Below, piece by piece: positions 1 through 7,998 of a stretch of DNA of 64,000 nucleotides (positions are counted from its first letter, which is position 1; each line of letters starts with the position of its first letter). The stretch covers positions 1,901,262 to 1,965,261 of the forward strand of contig NZ_LT800494.1 in the NCBI RefSeq assembly GCF_900166665.1, read 5' to 3'. The notes under the pieces were generated by a model. That model made no database searches. It was not told the origin of the DNA and was given only the letters and a program-made list of their open reading frames with translations. Position numbers and translations under genes: made by a program. Source of the DNA: Cytobacillus gottheilii. GTDB lineage: Bacteria; Bacillota; Bacilli; Bacillales; Cytobacillaceae.

Positions 1-807
1 AAAGATTACTTTGACATAAATCATAATGAATTAGATATTTATAAAATTAACATTGATCCTGATGCAACAGTAGAAGCTGCCATTAAGCTAGAGGAAAACG
101 GATTAACTTATAAAGGCACTAGACATAAAAGTATTATGCTATTAAGCCGTTATTATAGATATCTTGGACACACTCAGGAAGAATCCGAAGCGTTACTCAT
201 TGATTGGATGAAAAATCAAGACAAAGAAACATATACAACTCCAATAGAAGAATGTATAAAGGATATTAAAAGGGTTAATAATTACATATTTGATAATGAT
301 ATTGGTTTAACAGTTGCAGACAAAGAAATTATAATTACATATCCAGATGTATTGAATATACTTAAAGCAAAAAATATGAATGATAAATTAATAGCTTATG
401 CTTTATTAGTACATAGCAAAAGGTATGAAAGTAAAAATGGTGTATTCTATATGTCATATAAACAAATGGCAAAGACAACAGGATTAAGCGAGAGAACTGC
501 AAATAGGACGATAAATAAATTAGAGGAATTAGGGATAATTGAAATTATAGAAAGAAATATTAAATCAGGAAATAGTAAAAATAATTTCAAGAAACCTAAT
601 AAATATAGAATGAATAAAATAGAAGCAGAAATAAGATATGAGTTAACATTAGAAGATGAATATATAAACGATGCTACTAAGTTTCATTTATTATTAGATG
701 CTTCAGTTATGATACTATTCACTGTTGAGGAATTAAAGGATTTACTACCTAAGAATCAATACTTATCATATAGGAAGGCTATACAATCAGCTACTCATAT
801 GTACTAA
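1..807 (+). CDS. Winged-helix replication/regulatory protein, 5' truncated by window edge
   Basis: The reading frame is open from the first base, so the true start lies upstream and at least 268 residues are visible. The C-terminal half has a winged-helix pattern: a helix ending in YKQMAKTTGLSERTANRTIN, then a basic strand-loop-strand (EELGIIEIIER), as in plasmid and phage replication initiators and GntR/MarR-like factors. The stretch before it (HKSIMLLSRYY... then WMKNQDKETY) resembles the helical region that precedes the wHTH in primase-linked replication proteins. No catalytic motif is visible. I infer DNA binding; a replication role is only a guess. A gene-free stretch of strong inverted repeats follows. 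Confidence 0.6.
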   Translation, partial: KDYFDINHNELDIYKINIDPDATVEAAIKLEENGLTYKGTRHKSIMLLSRYYRYLGHTQEESEALLIDWMKNQDKETYTTPIEECIKDIKRVNNYIFDNDIGLTVADKEIIITYPDVLNILKAKNMNDKLIAYALLVHSKRYESKNGVFYMSYKQMAKTTGLSERTANRTINKLEELGIIEIIERNIKSGNSKNNFKKPNKYRMNKIEAEIRYELTLEDEYINDATKFHLLLDASVMILFTVEELKDLLPKNQYLSYRKAIQSATHMY

Positions 808-862
808 CCTTTTATATTATATAAATAATTCTATTATACGACAGTTGAGTGCCGTTTTAGAT

Positions 863-991
863 TAGGTGTGATTGGGAAAGGGTAGAGCGGAAAAGTTAAG
901 AAAAGGGTGATAGATATATAAGTCTACACATCCAAAAAAGTTACACTTCCATCAAAAATAAATTAACTTTTCCCTTTACACCTATTCCGCT
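863..991. other. Nested inverted repeats in a gene-free stretch
   Basis: This lies in the 295 bp between two genes, where no ORF was found. TAGGTGT (863-869) pairs with ACACCTA (978-984), and inside it GGAAAAGTTAA (889-899) pairs perfectly with TTAACTTTTCC (963-973), closing a loop of about 63 nt. AGCGGAA (886-892) can also pair with TTCCGCT (985-991), which competes with the first fold. An SPBRE-like copy overlaps the right inner arm. The function is unknown: a structured RNA, a replication origin or an operator array are all possible. Confidence 0.5.
951..966 (+). repeat. SPBRE-like copy
   Basis: Degenerate copy of the 17-bp element, ATCAAAAATAAATTAA. It overlaps the right arm of the long inverted repeat in this gene-free stretch. 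Confidence 0.45.
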
Positions 992-1102
992 ATCAATTAT
1001 AATTAAATTAATTGAACTACTACTCATTTACCATTAATACTAATACATACCAACTAAACTAAACGAAAACCACAATCTCACTTAATCGGAGGTAAATATA
1101 AT

Positions 1103-1348
1103 ATGCAAACTCAACCTAACTATTCTGACGGAATCCTTAACACTCAGCGCATGATGATACTTACTGAATTTATTCTAGCTAATGATCTAGAGGATTTATA
1201 TGTTCAGCACTTAAAGCAGCTAAACCAACAAGCCGAATGGGATCATTTTAAGCCAGTTATTCAGGAGACAATTGCAGAGTTTGAAATCACTGAGGAAGAA
1301 ATTCAGGAGACAATGAAAGAATTATTCAAAGTTCCTGTAGCAATCTAG
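1103..1348 (+). CDS. Hypothetical acidic protein, 81 aa
   Basis: The ATG is preceded by GGAGG at 10-bp spacing. The product is small, acidic and predicted largely helical, with glutamine- and glutamate-rich segments (for example IQETIAEFEITEEEIQE). There is no signal peptide or membrane segment. I do not recognise a family. It is the first of a row of short genes. Confidence 0.75.
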   Translation: MQTQPNYSDGILNTQRMMILTEFILANDLEDLYVQHLKQLNQQAEWDHFKPVIQETIAEFEITEEEIQETMKELFKVPVAI

Positions 1349-1396
1349 AAAATTGAGATATTATTAAAATAAAACCAAAATAAAGGAGTGTTTTTC

Positions 1397-1594
1397 ATGG
1401 TAATCAAAATTAAAAGTACATATACTCATTCTCTAACAGTAGGTAAAGAATATAAGGTAGAAGATTTTAGAGTTAACACAAATGACGAAAATGAATTTGC
1501 TATGCTAATCGGCTGTGACGTAATTGACGATGATGGAGATCTTTATACTATTGTAAATTTTGATGAAGCTGAATACGAGGTTGTAAAGATGTAA
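1397..1594 (+). CDS. Hypothetical beta-rich protein, 65 aa
   Basis: The ATG lies 8 bp after AAAGGAG; the longer frame would start at a GTG inside the ribosome binding site and is unlikely. The product begins MVIKIKSTYTHSLTVGKEY and has an acidic middle (DDDGD). The pattern of a short strand, a turn at TVGKEYKVEDF and further strands suggests a small SH3-like barrel, but no family is recognised. An intrinsic terminator follows, so the gene looks monocistronic. Confidence 0.75.
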   Translation: MVIKIKSTYTHSLTVGKEYKVEDFRVNTNDENEFAMLIGCDVIDDDGDLYTIVNFDEAEYEVVKM

Positions 1595-1604
1595 TCAAAC
1601 TAAG

Positions 1605-1628
1605 AGGTTGCCAATGTGCAGCCTTTTT
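1605..1628 (+). terminator. Intrinsic terminator
   Basis: AGGTTGC and GCAGCCT form a stem with a 6-nt loop and one G-U pair, followed by a T run. It ends the 65-residue gene just upstream. Confidence 0.7.
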
Positions 1629-1640
1629 ATTTTGATCATT

Positions 1641-1657
1641 AATTATAAATAAATTAA
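1641..1657 (+). repeat. SPBRE-like copy
   Basis: AATTATAAATAAATTAA lies between a terminator and the next gene. No convincing -35/-10 pair was placed here. Confidence 0.6.
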
Positions 1658-1731
1658 AACCGAAAACAATAACATACTTATTTCCTCTCCATCATATACT
1701 CTAACAAACAGCCACACAGGAGGTATACTAA

Positions 1732-2043
1732 ATGAATTTAACTCAAAACGCTGCATATCAAGCTTTATCTAATTTCTTAAAGCAACACAAAGGTAAAAAG
1801 ATGAAAGTTGCCGTACATGCTTATAATATCTGCTTTGAGACTAATCTTATCAACTGGGATTATCAAGACACAGGAGGTATTATTTGTATAGTGGACGACA
1901 CTAACGCTATTGAAGTATACAACGGTAACAATGAAGAGATTACCGGATATACAACAGATCCAAGCGATATGTCTGTTTTCCCATATGTCGGTAATTTTGA
2001 ATTGAAAACTGAGTATTCTTCGATTGCCTTTAGGCTACTTTAG
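1732..2043 (+). CDS. Hypothetical protein, 103 aa
   Basis: The start is an ATG 10 bp after GGAGG. The product starts with a helical segment (MNLTQNAAYQALSNFLKQHK) followed by predicted strands, including an acidic stretch at about residues 50-75 (VDDTNAIEVYNGNNEEITG). There is no signal peptide. No family is recognised. A terminator follows the stop codon within 15 bp, and the leader carries an SPBRE-like copy. Confidence 0.75.
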   Translation: MNLTQNAAYQALSNFLKQHKGKKMKVAVHAYNICFETNLINWDYQDTGGIICIVDDTNAIEVYNGNNEEITGYTTDPSDMSVFPYVGNFELKTEYSSIAFRLL

Positions 2044-2055
2044 GGAATTACTTTG

Positions 2056-2083
2056 CTCCTTTACTTTGTGTAAGGGAGTTTTT
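2056..2083 (+). terminator. Intrinsic terminator
   Basis: CTCCTTTAC and GTAAGGGAG form a 9-bp stem (one G-U pair) with a 5-nt loop, followed by five T residues. Confidence 0.75.
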
Positions 2084-2086
2084 ATA

Positions 2087-2141
2087 TATTAAAAATAAAT
2101 TGAAATATATGTAGACAGATGAAATTAACCTGTGATACAAT
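2087..2141 (+). promoter_or_regulatory. Promoter with upstream SPBRE
   Basis: A perfect SPBRE (TATTAAAAATAAATTGA, 2087-2103) ends 8 bp before a -35 box TAGACA (2112). An 18-bp spacer leads to TACAAT (2136). It drives the 77-residue gene that follows. The SPBRE-to--35 distance is the same as in other promoters of the window. Confidence 0.75.
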
Positions 2142-2182
2142 CTAATTAATAAATCAGTTACATATCTAAAGGAGTGTTCTTA

Positions 2183-2416
2183 ATGACTAAGCAAGTCGAT
2201 CTATATGGAATCATTCTTAAACTTAATAAACTAGACAAACTGAAACAGCAGAAATTTGATGAAATCACTCAGCTTTCTAAAACTCATAAGTTTACTAATA
2301 AAGAAGTACAACAGGAACAAATAATGAATGTGGTCGCAGAGTTAAGGGATATTGAGGGCGAAATCAGTAGAATTCACGGCATTACAGTTGAATTGCCAGA
2401 AGACTTTAACATCTAA
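2183..2416 (+). CDS. Hypothetical coiled-coil protein, 77 aa
   Basis: The start is an ATG 8 bp after AAAGGAG; the longer frame would begin at GTG within the SD. The product is helical and charged (LNKLDKLKQQKFDEITQLSK), consistent with a short coiled coil, and ends in a hydrophilic tail. No family is recognised. It sits between its own SPBRE promoter and an intrinsic terminator, so it is probably transcribed alone. Confidence 0.75.
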   Translation: MTKQVDLYGIILKLNKLDKLKQQKFDEITQLSKTHKFTNKEVQQEQIMNVVAELRDIEGEISRIHGITVELPEDFNI

Positions 2417-2421
2417 CCGAG

Positions 2422-2443
2422 CCAGCCTAGTAAGCTGGTTTTT
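2422..2443 (+). terminator. Intrinsic terminator
   Basis: CCAGC and GCTGG form a 5-bp GC-rich stem with a 7-nt loop, followed by TTTTTC, six bases after the upstream stop codon. Confidence 0.75.
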
Positions 2444-2554
2444 CTTATGTCTATAAGGCGATAAAACAGCAATTTCATAGTAGTATTCACAAAACCGTCA
2501 CAAGGACATGTTACAATTATAGCCAATTGTATAGGCATAAAGGAGTGACGCTCA

Positions 2555-2740
2555 ATGACCAATAAACGAACACCAGTAACATTCACCACAGACGGCTACA
2601 AATACACCATATACGCAACAGATAAACTTGTAGAGGTACATGTATCAAAAGGGAATAGCGGCTTTATAGGCAAAGGAAAAACATTTCATGAGGCATTGCG
2701 GCAGGTGAAAGAGGGAATGGAAGAAAACTCTTCTCAGTGA
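2555..2740 (+). CDS. Hypothetical protein, 61 aa
   Basis: The start is an ATG after AAAGGAG at about 11 bp. The product is rich in predicted beta strands (FTTDGYKYTIYATDKLVEVHV) and ends with a helix (FHEALRQVKEGMEEN), a layout seen in small ssDNA- or RNA-binding folds, but no family is recognised. The terminator overlaps the last codons. Confidence 0.7.
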   Translation: MTNKRTPVTFTTDGYKYTIYATDKLVEVHVSKGNSGFIGKGKTFHEALRQVKEGMEENSSQ

Positions 2741-2756
2741 ATGGGAAGGGTTTTTT
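2726..2756 (+). terminator. Intrinsic terminator overlapping the stop codon
   Basis: AACTCTTC and GAAGGGTT form an 8-bp stem (one G-U pair) around the stop codon of the upstream gene, followed by TTTTTT. Confidence 0.7.
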
Positions 2757-2769
2757 ATTCTAATTAATA

Positions 2770-2824
2770 TATTAAAAATAAATTGAAATTAAGTATTGTA
2801 ATTTGATTGAATAGGGATTATAAT
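2770..2824 (+). promoter_or_regulatory. Promoter with upstream SPBRE
   Basis: A perfect SPBRE (2770-2786) ends 9 bp before TTGTAA (2796). A 17-bp spacer leads to a consensus TATAAT (2819). A second SPBRE lies further down the same leader, just before the ribosome binding site. Confidence 0.8.
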
Positions 2825-2869
2825 TAAGACAGTTAGAAATTACATAAAAATTGATTAAAGCAACGAATG

Positions 2870-2885
2870 TATTAAAAATAAATTA
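2870..2885 (+). repeat. SPBRE copy next to ribosome binding site
   Basis: TATTAAAAATAAATTA ends about 7 bp before GGAGG. It lies downstream of the likely transcription start, so it would be part of the mRNA leader. Confidence 0.7.
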
Positions 2886-2905
2886 CCTAATTGGAGGAAG
2901 TTAAA

Positions 2906-3085
2906 ATGAAGGTTACAATTAACTCAGTAAACAGATACGAGGCTGCAATGGATGAAATTTTTGAGCAATTTGCAGAGGTTGAAATTGAAATGACTGCAGA
3001 AAGAGAAGCTCAAGAAATTGAAGAGTTTTCAGATATGATCTTTGAAGAATTAAACAGAGATCTTAACCCACCAAGTCGAAACTAG
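2906..3085 (+). CDS. Hypothetical acidic protein, 59 aa
   Basis: The ATG lies 9 bp after GGAGG; an upstream in-frame TTG sits inside the SD region. The product is strongly acidic and helical (FEQFAEVEIEMTAEREAQEI), with a proline-rich end. No family is recognised. An acidic DNA-mimic role is conceivable but unsupported. The leader carries two SPBRE copies, one at the promoter and one near the SD. Confidence 0.7.
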   Translation: MKVTINSVNRYEAAMDEIFEQFAEVEIEMTAEREAQEIEEFSDMIFEELNRDLNPPSRN

Positions 3086-3137
3086 GATATATTCCTAGTC
3101 TGTCAGAGATGACCTTCTGGCACTGATGAGACAGGTT

Positions 3138-3154
3138 ACATAAAAATAAATTAA
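3138..3154 (+). repeat. SPBRE copy next to ribosome binding site
   Basis: ACATAAAAATAAATTAA, about 5 bp before AAAAGGAG. There is no room for a promoter between it and the SD. Confidence 0.6.
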
Positions 3155-3172
3155 CTAAAAGGAGATTATAAA

Positions 3173-3370
3173 ATGAGTCTATATACGCTAGGGCAAGAAT
3201 TACTAAAAGCAAAACAAGTACACTTTGCTAACTTTCACGGTGATAATGACAAGCTTGACCGTGATTTATCTGAAGAAGCCATATTAGAAATGGAAGATTA
3301 CTATATAGCACAATGCAAGCTTTACAATGATTGTGATGAAAATGATCCAGTATTAAATTGGAGGAACTGA
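3173..3370 (+). CDS. Hypothetical protein, 65 aa
   Basis: The start is an ATG 8 bp after AAAGGAG. The product is helical and acidic with a tyrosine-rich middle (MEDYYIAQCKLYNDCDEND). No membrane segment or known motif is visible. The next gene follows after about 60 bp with its own SD, so the two are probably co-transcribed. Confidence 0.75.
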   Translation: MSLYTLGQELLKAKQVHFANFHGDNDKLDRDLSEEAILEMEDYYIAQCKLYNDCDENDPVLNWRN

Positions 3371-3432
3371 TCAGTTTCACGGCTGTTTTTTCCTTTATAG
3401 GTATTTAGTAAAAGGATAAGGAGGTTCATATA

Positions 3433-3573
3433 ATGAAAGTATATGAGTTAATCGAACAACTAAAACAAATGCCTCAGTTCAATGTTGTAAAGTTAGACGA
3501 TGGGCAGTATGTGAATGACATTAGTGAAGTAGAATCAGACGATAGAGGCTATGTAATCATTAGACCATTATAA
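3433..3573 (+). CDS. Hypothetical small protein, 46 aa
   Basis: The ATG is preceded by AGGAGG at 7 bp. The product begins MKVYELIEQLKQMPQFNVVK and ends IIRPL. The segment 'ELIEQLKQMPQ' followed by two short strands resembles the small DUF-type proteins often seen in phage early regions, but no function can be given. A terminator follows. Confidence 0.7.
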   Translation: MKVYELIEQLKQMPQFNVVKLDDGQYVNDISEVESDDRGYVIIRPL

Positions 3574-3586
3574 ACACCAGATCAGC

Positions 3587-3616
3587 AACGTTCCTTCACC
3601 TAGGAGGAGCGTTTTT
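3587..3616 (+). terminator. Intrinsic terminator
   Basis: AACGTTCC and GGAGCGTT form an 8-bp stem (one G-U pair) followed by TTTTTC. Confidence 0.7.
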
Positions 3617-3659
3617 CTTTATATAAAAGAAGGATTTTATATTCAAAAAACGTTTGACT

Positions 3660-3713
3660 AATTGAAAATAAATTGAAAAATAACTAGACAAATGGTAAAA
3701 CTTCCTGTAAAAT
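3660..3713 (+). promoter_or_regulatory. Promoter with upstream SPBRE
   Basis: SPBRE (3660-3676) ends 8 bp before TAGACA (3685); a 17-bp spacer leads to TAAAAT (3708). TTGACT also sits exactly before the SPBRE, which gives a weaker second arrangement with the SPBRE as spacer. It drives the long polyvalent-protein gene. Confidence 0.75.
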
Positions 3714-3748
3714 TGTAATTAGTTAAGGGACATTACATACAGAACATT

Positions 3749-3765
3749 AATTAAAAATAAATTAA
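3749..3765 (+). repeat. SPBRE copy next to ribosome binding site
   Basis: AATTAAAAATAAATTAA, about 6 bp before AAAAGGAG, in the leader of the polyvalent-protein gene and downstream of its promoter. Confidence 0.7.
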
Positions 3766-3785
3766 TATTAAAAGGAGAGATTATC

Positions 3786-5660
3786 ATGTCAGTAGCTATG
3801 AAAATCAATGAGGAATTAAACGGAATCGAGTTATACTTTGATGGAAAGCCAGAAGCTGCAGTAAGAAATGATCTTAAGTCACACGGATATAGATTCAGCT
3901 CTTATAAGTCTTGCTGGTATGCTAAACAATCCGAGAAAGCTTTCAAAGTTGCTGACAAACTTACAAATAACAATGTAACGGAAATTGCCGCACTAGTTAA
4001 TGAGAAAGCAGTTAAAAAGCAAGTTAAGAAGGAAACTTTAAGCCTTTGGGATGCTACACAGTGGGAAGGGTTAGAAGTTTCTCAAAGTGTTAAAGATCAA
4101 GACGCAAAGGAAATTGCAAAAGAGATCCGAGCACATGTAAGAAAAAGATTCCCTAACATTAAGTTTTCTGTAAGAGTGCCTTACTATGGAAGAATCAGTT
4201 TTGATATTAAATCTAGTCCATTTGAAAAAGGTTCTACATACTTAAACGCTGTTAAAACTTATTGCGTGAATTTATTAGACGCTTACAGGCATTGCTATAG
4301 TGCTGCAGATTCTTATACTGATTATGCTGGAAGTTATAATTTTAACGGATGGGTTGAGATTTGCTGGGAGTACACACAAACAGAAGTAACAGAAGAAGTT
4401 AAAAAAGATATGGCTGACTTTGATGCAAAATTAGCAGTACACGAACAAGCAGAAGAGGAAAGAAAAGAAGCTGAGTTTCAGGAGTACATGAAGCAACAAG
4501 AAATAAGAAACGCTGAATATAAAAAGCAACAAGAGGAAGAAAAGAAACAAGTTGAAAACATCTATAGCAGCATTGAAGTTAAAGAGCTAGAAGAAAATGA
4601 GCAATATTTTGTTATCGGTTCAGAGTTTGCAGACCTAAACAAAAATTGCACACTTGATCAGTACAAGGAAGAAGTTGAAAAAGGTGCTTATTCATTAGAA
4701 GACGTAAGAATAGAAAAAGAAATCCATTTTAACAGCCTAGAAGCATTAGAAAACTTCTCAAACATGTTACTAAATGACTTTGATTTCCTAGCTAACACAG
4801 GCGGCAGCTATACAGAAGATACTCGTATTAACTCAATGACTGACTTTTATAATATGAGCGACTATATTAGAACATCCGTTAAATGGTTCTTAAAAGGTGT
4901 AGCAATCTATTTTAACAATGAATTGCAGTTTGTTGTTGATTGTCAGGGATACGACTATGCAAGATATGTCGGACTAACTTCAAACGCTAAAATTGAAAAA
5001 TCTGTAACAGTTGAGCAAGTGCAGAGCCAAGAGGAAAACACAGAATATAAGTTACAAGCTGACACACTGGCAGACATTTCAACAAGTGTAATTGATGAGC
5101 TAGACATTAGAACAACATGGAGCACTGACAACTGGAACGAATATAAAGAAGCTATGAAAGATAAGTTAAAAAATAAATTAAAGTTAACAAAAGAAATTAT
5201 ACAACAACTAGACATTGAAGAGCTAAAAGCAGCAATGTACAGACTACTACAAGAAGTTGACGGCATACAAGATCAATTTACTAATGCAGACATTCAGCAA
5301 GGTGAAAAGCTTACATTAATCTACATTTCCGATTTTGGAAGCATTGTAACAAACAGAATCACCTTTGACAGTGTAACTAATAGCAAGTATGCACAGTATG
5401 ACAATGCAATTAAATTAACATTCACACCAGAGAAAAAGCGTAAATTACACTACAAATATTTCTATTCTACAATGTTAGTTTATAAAGGTTGGGTTTCACT
5501 TCCTAAATCAGTATTACATGAAGAGGAGCAGAGAAACGGCTTCACAATCACTAAGAGTAAATACCATTCTTGCGATAACAGACAGTATGACGAGATCCTA
5601 TACTATTTTGAGCAGCAGGATATAGTACCTGTTATAAACACCTACAAACCGAGATTCTAA
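3786..5660 (+). CDS. Large polyvalent-type protein, 624 aa
   Basis: The start is an ATG after AAAGGAG. Residues about 5-60 (ELNGIELYFDGKPEAAVRND... SCWYAKQSEKA) match a small domain found in polyvalent proteins of conjugative elements and phages. Residues about 90-210 form a second globular domain rich in aromatic residues (GYNFNGWVEICWEYT-like). Residues about 215-270 are a charged coiled coil (EEERKEAEFQEYMKQQE), followed by two more globular parts. No catalytic motif is visible. Such proteins are often delivered with or act on incoming DNA and serve in anti-restriction. The adjacent methyltransferase-like gene supports a DNA-protection role, but this is inference. The heptamer ATAACAG cluster begins in its 3' end. 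Confidence 0.6.
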   Translation: MSVAMKINEELNGIELYFDGKPEAAVRNDLKSHGYRFSSYKSCWYAKQSEKAFKVADKLTNNNVTEIAALVNEKAVKKQVKKETLSLWDATQWEGLEVSQSVKDQDAKEIAKEIRAHVRKRFPNIKFSVRVPYYGRISFDIKSSPFEKGSTYLNAVKTYCVNLLDAYRHCYSAADSYTDYAGSYNFNGWVEICWEYTQTEVTEEVKKDMADFDAKLAVHEQAEEERKEAEFQEYMKQQEIRNAEYKKQQEEEKKQVENIYSSIEVKELEENEQYFVIGSEFADLNKNCTLDQYKEEVEKGAYSLEDVRIEKEIHFNSLEALENFSNMLLNDFDFLANTGGSYTEDTRINSMTDFYNMSDYIRTSVKWFLKGVAIYFNNELQFVVDCQGYDYARYVGLTSNAKIEKSVTVEQVQSQEENTEYKLQADTLADISTSVIDELDIRTTWSTDNWNEYKEAMKDKLKNKLKLTKEIIQQLDIEELKAAMYRLLQEVDGIQDQFTNADIQQGEKLTLIYISDFGSIVTNRITFDSVTNSKYAQYDNAIKLTFTPEKKRKLHYKYFYSTMLVYKGWVSLPKSVLHEEEQRNGFTITKSKYHSCDNRQYDEILYYFEQQDIVPVINTYKPRF

Positions 5661-5727
5661 TAGATTAGCAGTTTAACAGGTTTCTGCTATAACAAAAAGC
5701 CTGTAATATTCCAAGGAGGTTATAACA

Positions 5728-7329
5728 ATGTTTAATGAGAATCCTGATTTTTTCCCGACTCCGATACAGTTAATTCATAAAATGCTAAATAAAATAGACT
5801 GGAAATCAGGCATTAAGTCAATTCTTGAACCCAGTGGAGGTAAGGGCGACTTAATAGAAGCAATTCATAACAGATTTAAAAATAGTCAATATCACCATAA
5901 CAGAAAGAAATATGATATTGATACCTGTGAGATTGATCCTAATTTGCAAGCGATACTGAAATCAAAGGGACATAGGCTTGTACATGATGACTTTTTATCC
6001 TATGAGACATACAAGAAGTATGATGCTATAATTGCAAATTTCCCCTTTTCTGATGGCGATAAGCATTTACTTAAAAGCATTGAAATGCAGAGTCAAGGCG
6101 GTGAAATCGTTGCCTTAATTAATGCAGATACTATCCGCAATACTTACAGTAACACACGAAAAGACCTTATAAGAAAGCTAGAAGAGTTAAACGCAGAAGT
6201 TGAATTCATAGAAAATGCTTTTATAACAGCAGAGAGAAAAACCGGTGTAACAGTCGCATTAATACATATAGCAGTGCCTAAAATTGAAAATAACAGCATC
6301 CTTTTAGACGAACTGAAAAAAGAAGAGTTACATGAAACTAAAAACGAGTATAACAGCCGTACATTAATAGAGTCGGACTTTATACGAGGAATTGTTCAGC
6401 AATATAACTTTGAGATTAAAGCCGGATTGAAGCTAATTGAAGAGTATGACAAGCTTAAACCGTTAATGCTAACAAGTTTTAACGATAACAGTAACCCAGT
6501 ATTAAAGTTGTCATTAGAATATGAGGATAAAGACGGTAGCAGCCTAGAGAATGCATACATTAAGCAGATTCGCTCTAAGTATTGGAAAACCTTATTCAGT
6601 AATGATCAGTTTATGTCATTATTTACGAGCAATCTGAAACAGAAATATTTGCAGAAGGTTGATGAGTTAAGGGATTATGATTTTTCATTCTATAACATTT
6701 ATACATTAAGGATTGAATTGAGTAAGGAAATGACTCAAGGTGTCGAGGATACTATCATGGAACTGTTTGAGGAGCTTACAAATAAATATCATTACTATGA
6801 TGAAACATCTAAGAATATCCATTACTTTAATGGCTGGGCTACAAATAAATGTTACAAAATCAATAAGCGTGTAATTATTCCATTGAACGCATATGACAGT
6901 TGGTCAGGTAGATTTGAACCGAATGGCTATAAGATTAAAGACAAATTAACTGACATAGAGAAGGCATTTAATTACTTGGACGGAGGAAGAACGGAAGAAA
7001 TTGATATAACAGAAGCGTTAAAGATGGCACAGCATTATCAAGAAACAAAGAAAATTGATCTAAAGTTCTATACAATCTCCTTTTTCAAGAAAGGCACGGC
7101 ACATCTGGAGTTTAAAGATATGGAATTGCTCCACAAACTGAATTTACATGCTGCAAGATCTAAGAACTGGTTGCCTCCTACATATGGAAAAACAAAATAC
7201 AAAGACATGACAGCAGAAGAAAAGCAGACTATTGATGAATTCGAAGGTGAAAACTCATATAACAAAGTCATGAATAACAAGCAGTATTATTTCATTGAAA
7301 CGAGTAAATTATTGCAGCTAACATCATAA
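5728..7329 (+). CDS. SAM-dependent N6-adenine methyltransferase-like protein, 533 aa
   Basis: The start is an ATG after AAGGAGG. The N-terminal third is a Rossmann methyltransferase: motif I at about residues 38-47 (LEPSGGKGDL), an acidic motif II residue (CEIDPN), DDF near motif III, and a motif IV-like NFPFS at about residue 109 where typical N6-adenine enzymes have NPPY/F. The Phe in place of the first Pro is unusual and may lower or alter activity. The remaining 350 residues are a helical-rich region of unknown fold with the segment NGWATNKCYKINKRVIIPL, reminiscent of DUF4942-type proteins. It follows the polyvalent protein by 67 bp and is probably in one operon with it. Confidence 0.7.
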   Translation: MFNENPDFFPTPIQLIHKMLNKIDWKSGIKSILEPSGGKGDLIEAIHNRFKNSQYHHNRKKYDIDTCEIDPNLQAILKSKGHRLVHDDFLSYETYKKYDAIIANFPFSDGDKHLLKSIEMQSQGGEIVALINADTIRNTYSNTRKDLIRKLEELNAEVEFIENAFITAERKTGVTVALIHIAVPKIENNSILLDELKKEELHETKNEYNSRTLIESDFIRGIVQQYNFEIKAGLKLIEEYDKLKPLMLTSFNDNSNPVLKLSLEYEDKDGSSLENAYIKQIRSKYWKTLFSNDQFMSLFTSNLKQKYLQKVDELRDYDFSFYNIYTLRIELSKEMTQGVEDTIMELFEELTNKYHYYDETSKNIHYFNGWATNKCYKINKRVIIPLNAYDSWSGRFEPNGYKIKDKLTDIEKAFNYLDGGRTEEIDITEALKMAQHYQETKKIDLKFYTISFFKKGTAHLEFKDMELLHKLNLHAARSKNWLPPTYGKTKYKDMTAEEKQTIDEFEGENSYNKVMNNKQYYFIETSKLLQLTS

Positions 7330-7346
7330 CATTAAAAATAAATTGA
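7330..7346 (+). repeat. SPBRE copy
   Basis: CATTAAAAATAAATTGA directly after the stop codon of the methyltransferase-like gene, followed by TATAAC. Confidence 0.65.
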
Positions 7347-7504
7347 TATAACAGGATATGAGGGAGAGTTTGCTGGCTTTCCCTTTTTTAAAAAATCGCT
7401 ATAACAGAAACACTGGAGAATCACTGGATTTTTATTTATCTCAAAACTGCTATAACAGCCAAGCTAAAATATCACGGGCACTTTTTCAGAAAGGAGAAAA
7501 TACA

Positions 7505-7594
7505 ATGAAAACATTCATCCACAATAACAGTTATGTAATTTTAATTTGCGTATTATCTGCACTTGGTACATTTTTAGTCGGCACAACTTTATAG
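7505..7594 (+). CDS. Small single-pass membrane protein, 29 aa
   Basis: The ATG lies 8 bp after AAAGGAG. The longer open frame has no ribosome binding site at its earlier start. After MKTFIHNNS the rest (YVILICVLSALGTFLVG) is one hydrophobic helix. The function is unknown. The leader contains three ATAACAG copies in about 110 bp. Confidence 0.55.
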   Translation: MKTFIHNNSYVILICVLSALGTFLVGTTL

Positions 7595-7673
7595 GAAAAC
7601 TGATATAACACAAACTGTATTTTATCACCAGCCTTTTTTAACTACAAAATAGCACCTAGAGAGGAGTAACAGT

Positions 7674-7871
7674 ATGAACCGTATAACAGAGATGAAAGTA
7701 ACGCTATTCGGCATAGAATACACGCTAGGATACATAGAACAGACTGCTGCAGGTTACTTTGCTTATGACTATAACAATGAAATAATAACAGATAAAATGC
7801 TCATTTCAAATGCCGATGCTAGGCGGTTGGTTGTGGGGAAGTTTAATGAGGATCATGGAACGAGGTTTTAG
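7674..7871 (+). CDS. Hypothetical protein, 65 aa
   Basis: The start is an ATG after GAGGAG. The product has predicted strands (MKVTLFGIEYTLGYIEQT) and a C-terminal helix with basic residues (DARRLVVGKFNEDHG). No family is recognised and there is no membrane segment. Confidence 0.7.
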   Translation: MNRITEMKVTLFGIEYTLGYIEQTAAGYFAYDYNNEIITDKMLISNADARRLVVGKFNEDHGTRF

Positions 7872-7998
7872 TTAATAATTAAATTAAAAACAGATTAATC
7901 CTTAGAAAAATCTATATGCTAAAAATTTTTATTTTGGTAATATAGAACTATCAAGCTAAATGAAGGTAATACTTAAACAGAAATAAGGAGCAATCATT

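Noticed and set aside
4955-5266. Long minus-strand ORF inside the polyvalent-protein gene
   Set aside because: It is the antisense of a well-supported gene, rich in Ser and Cys as is usual for shadows, and has no ribosome binding site.
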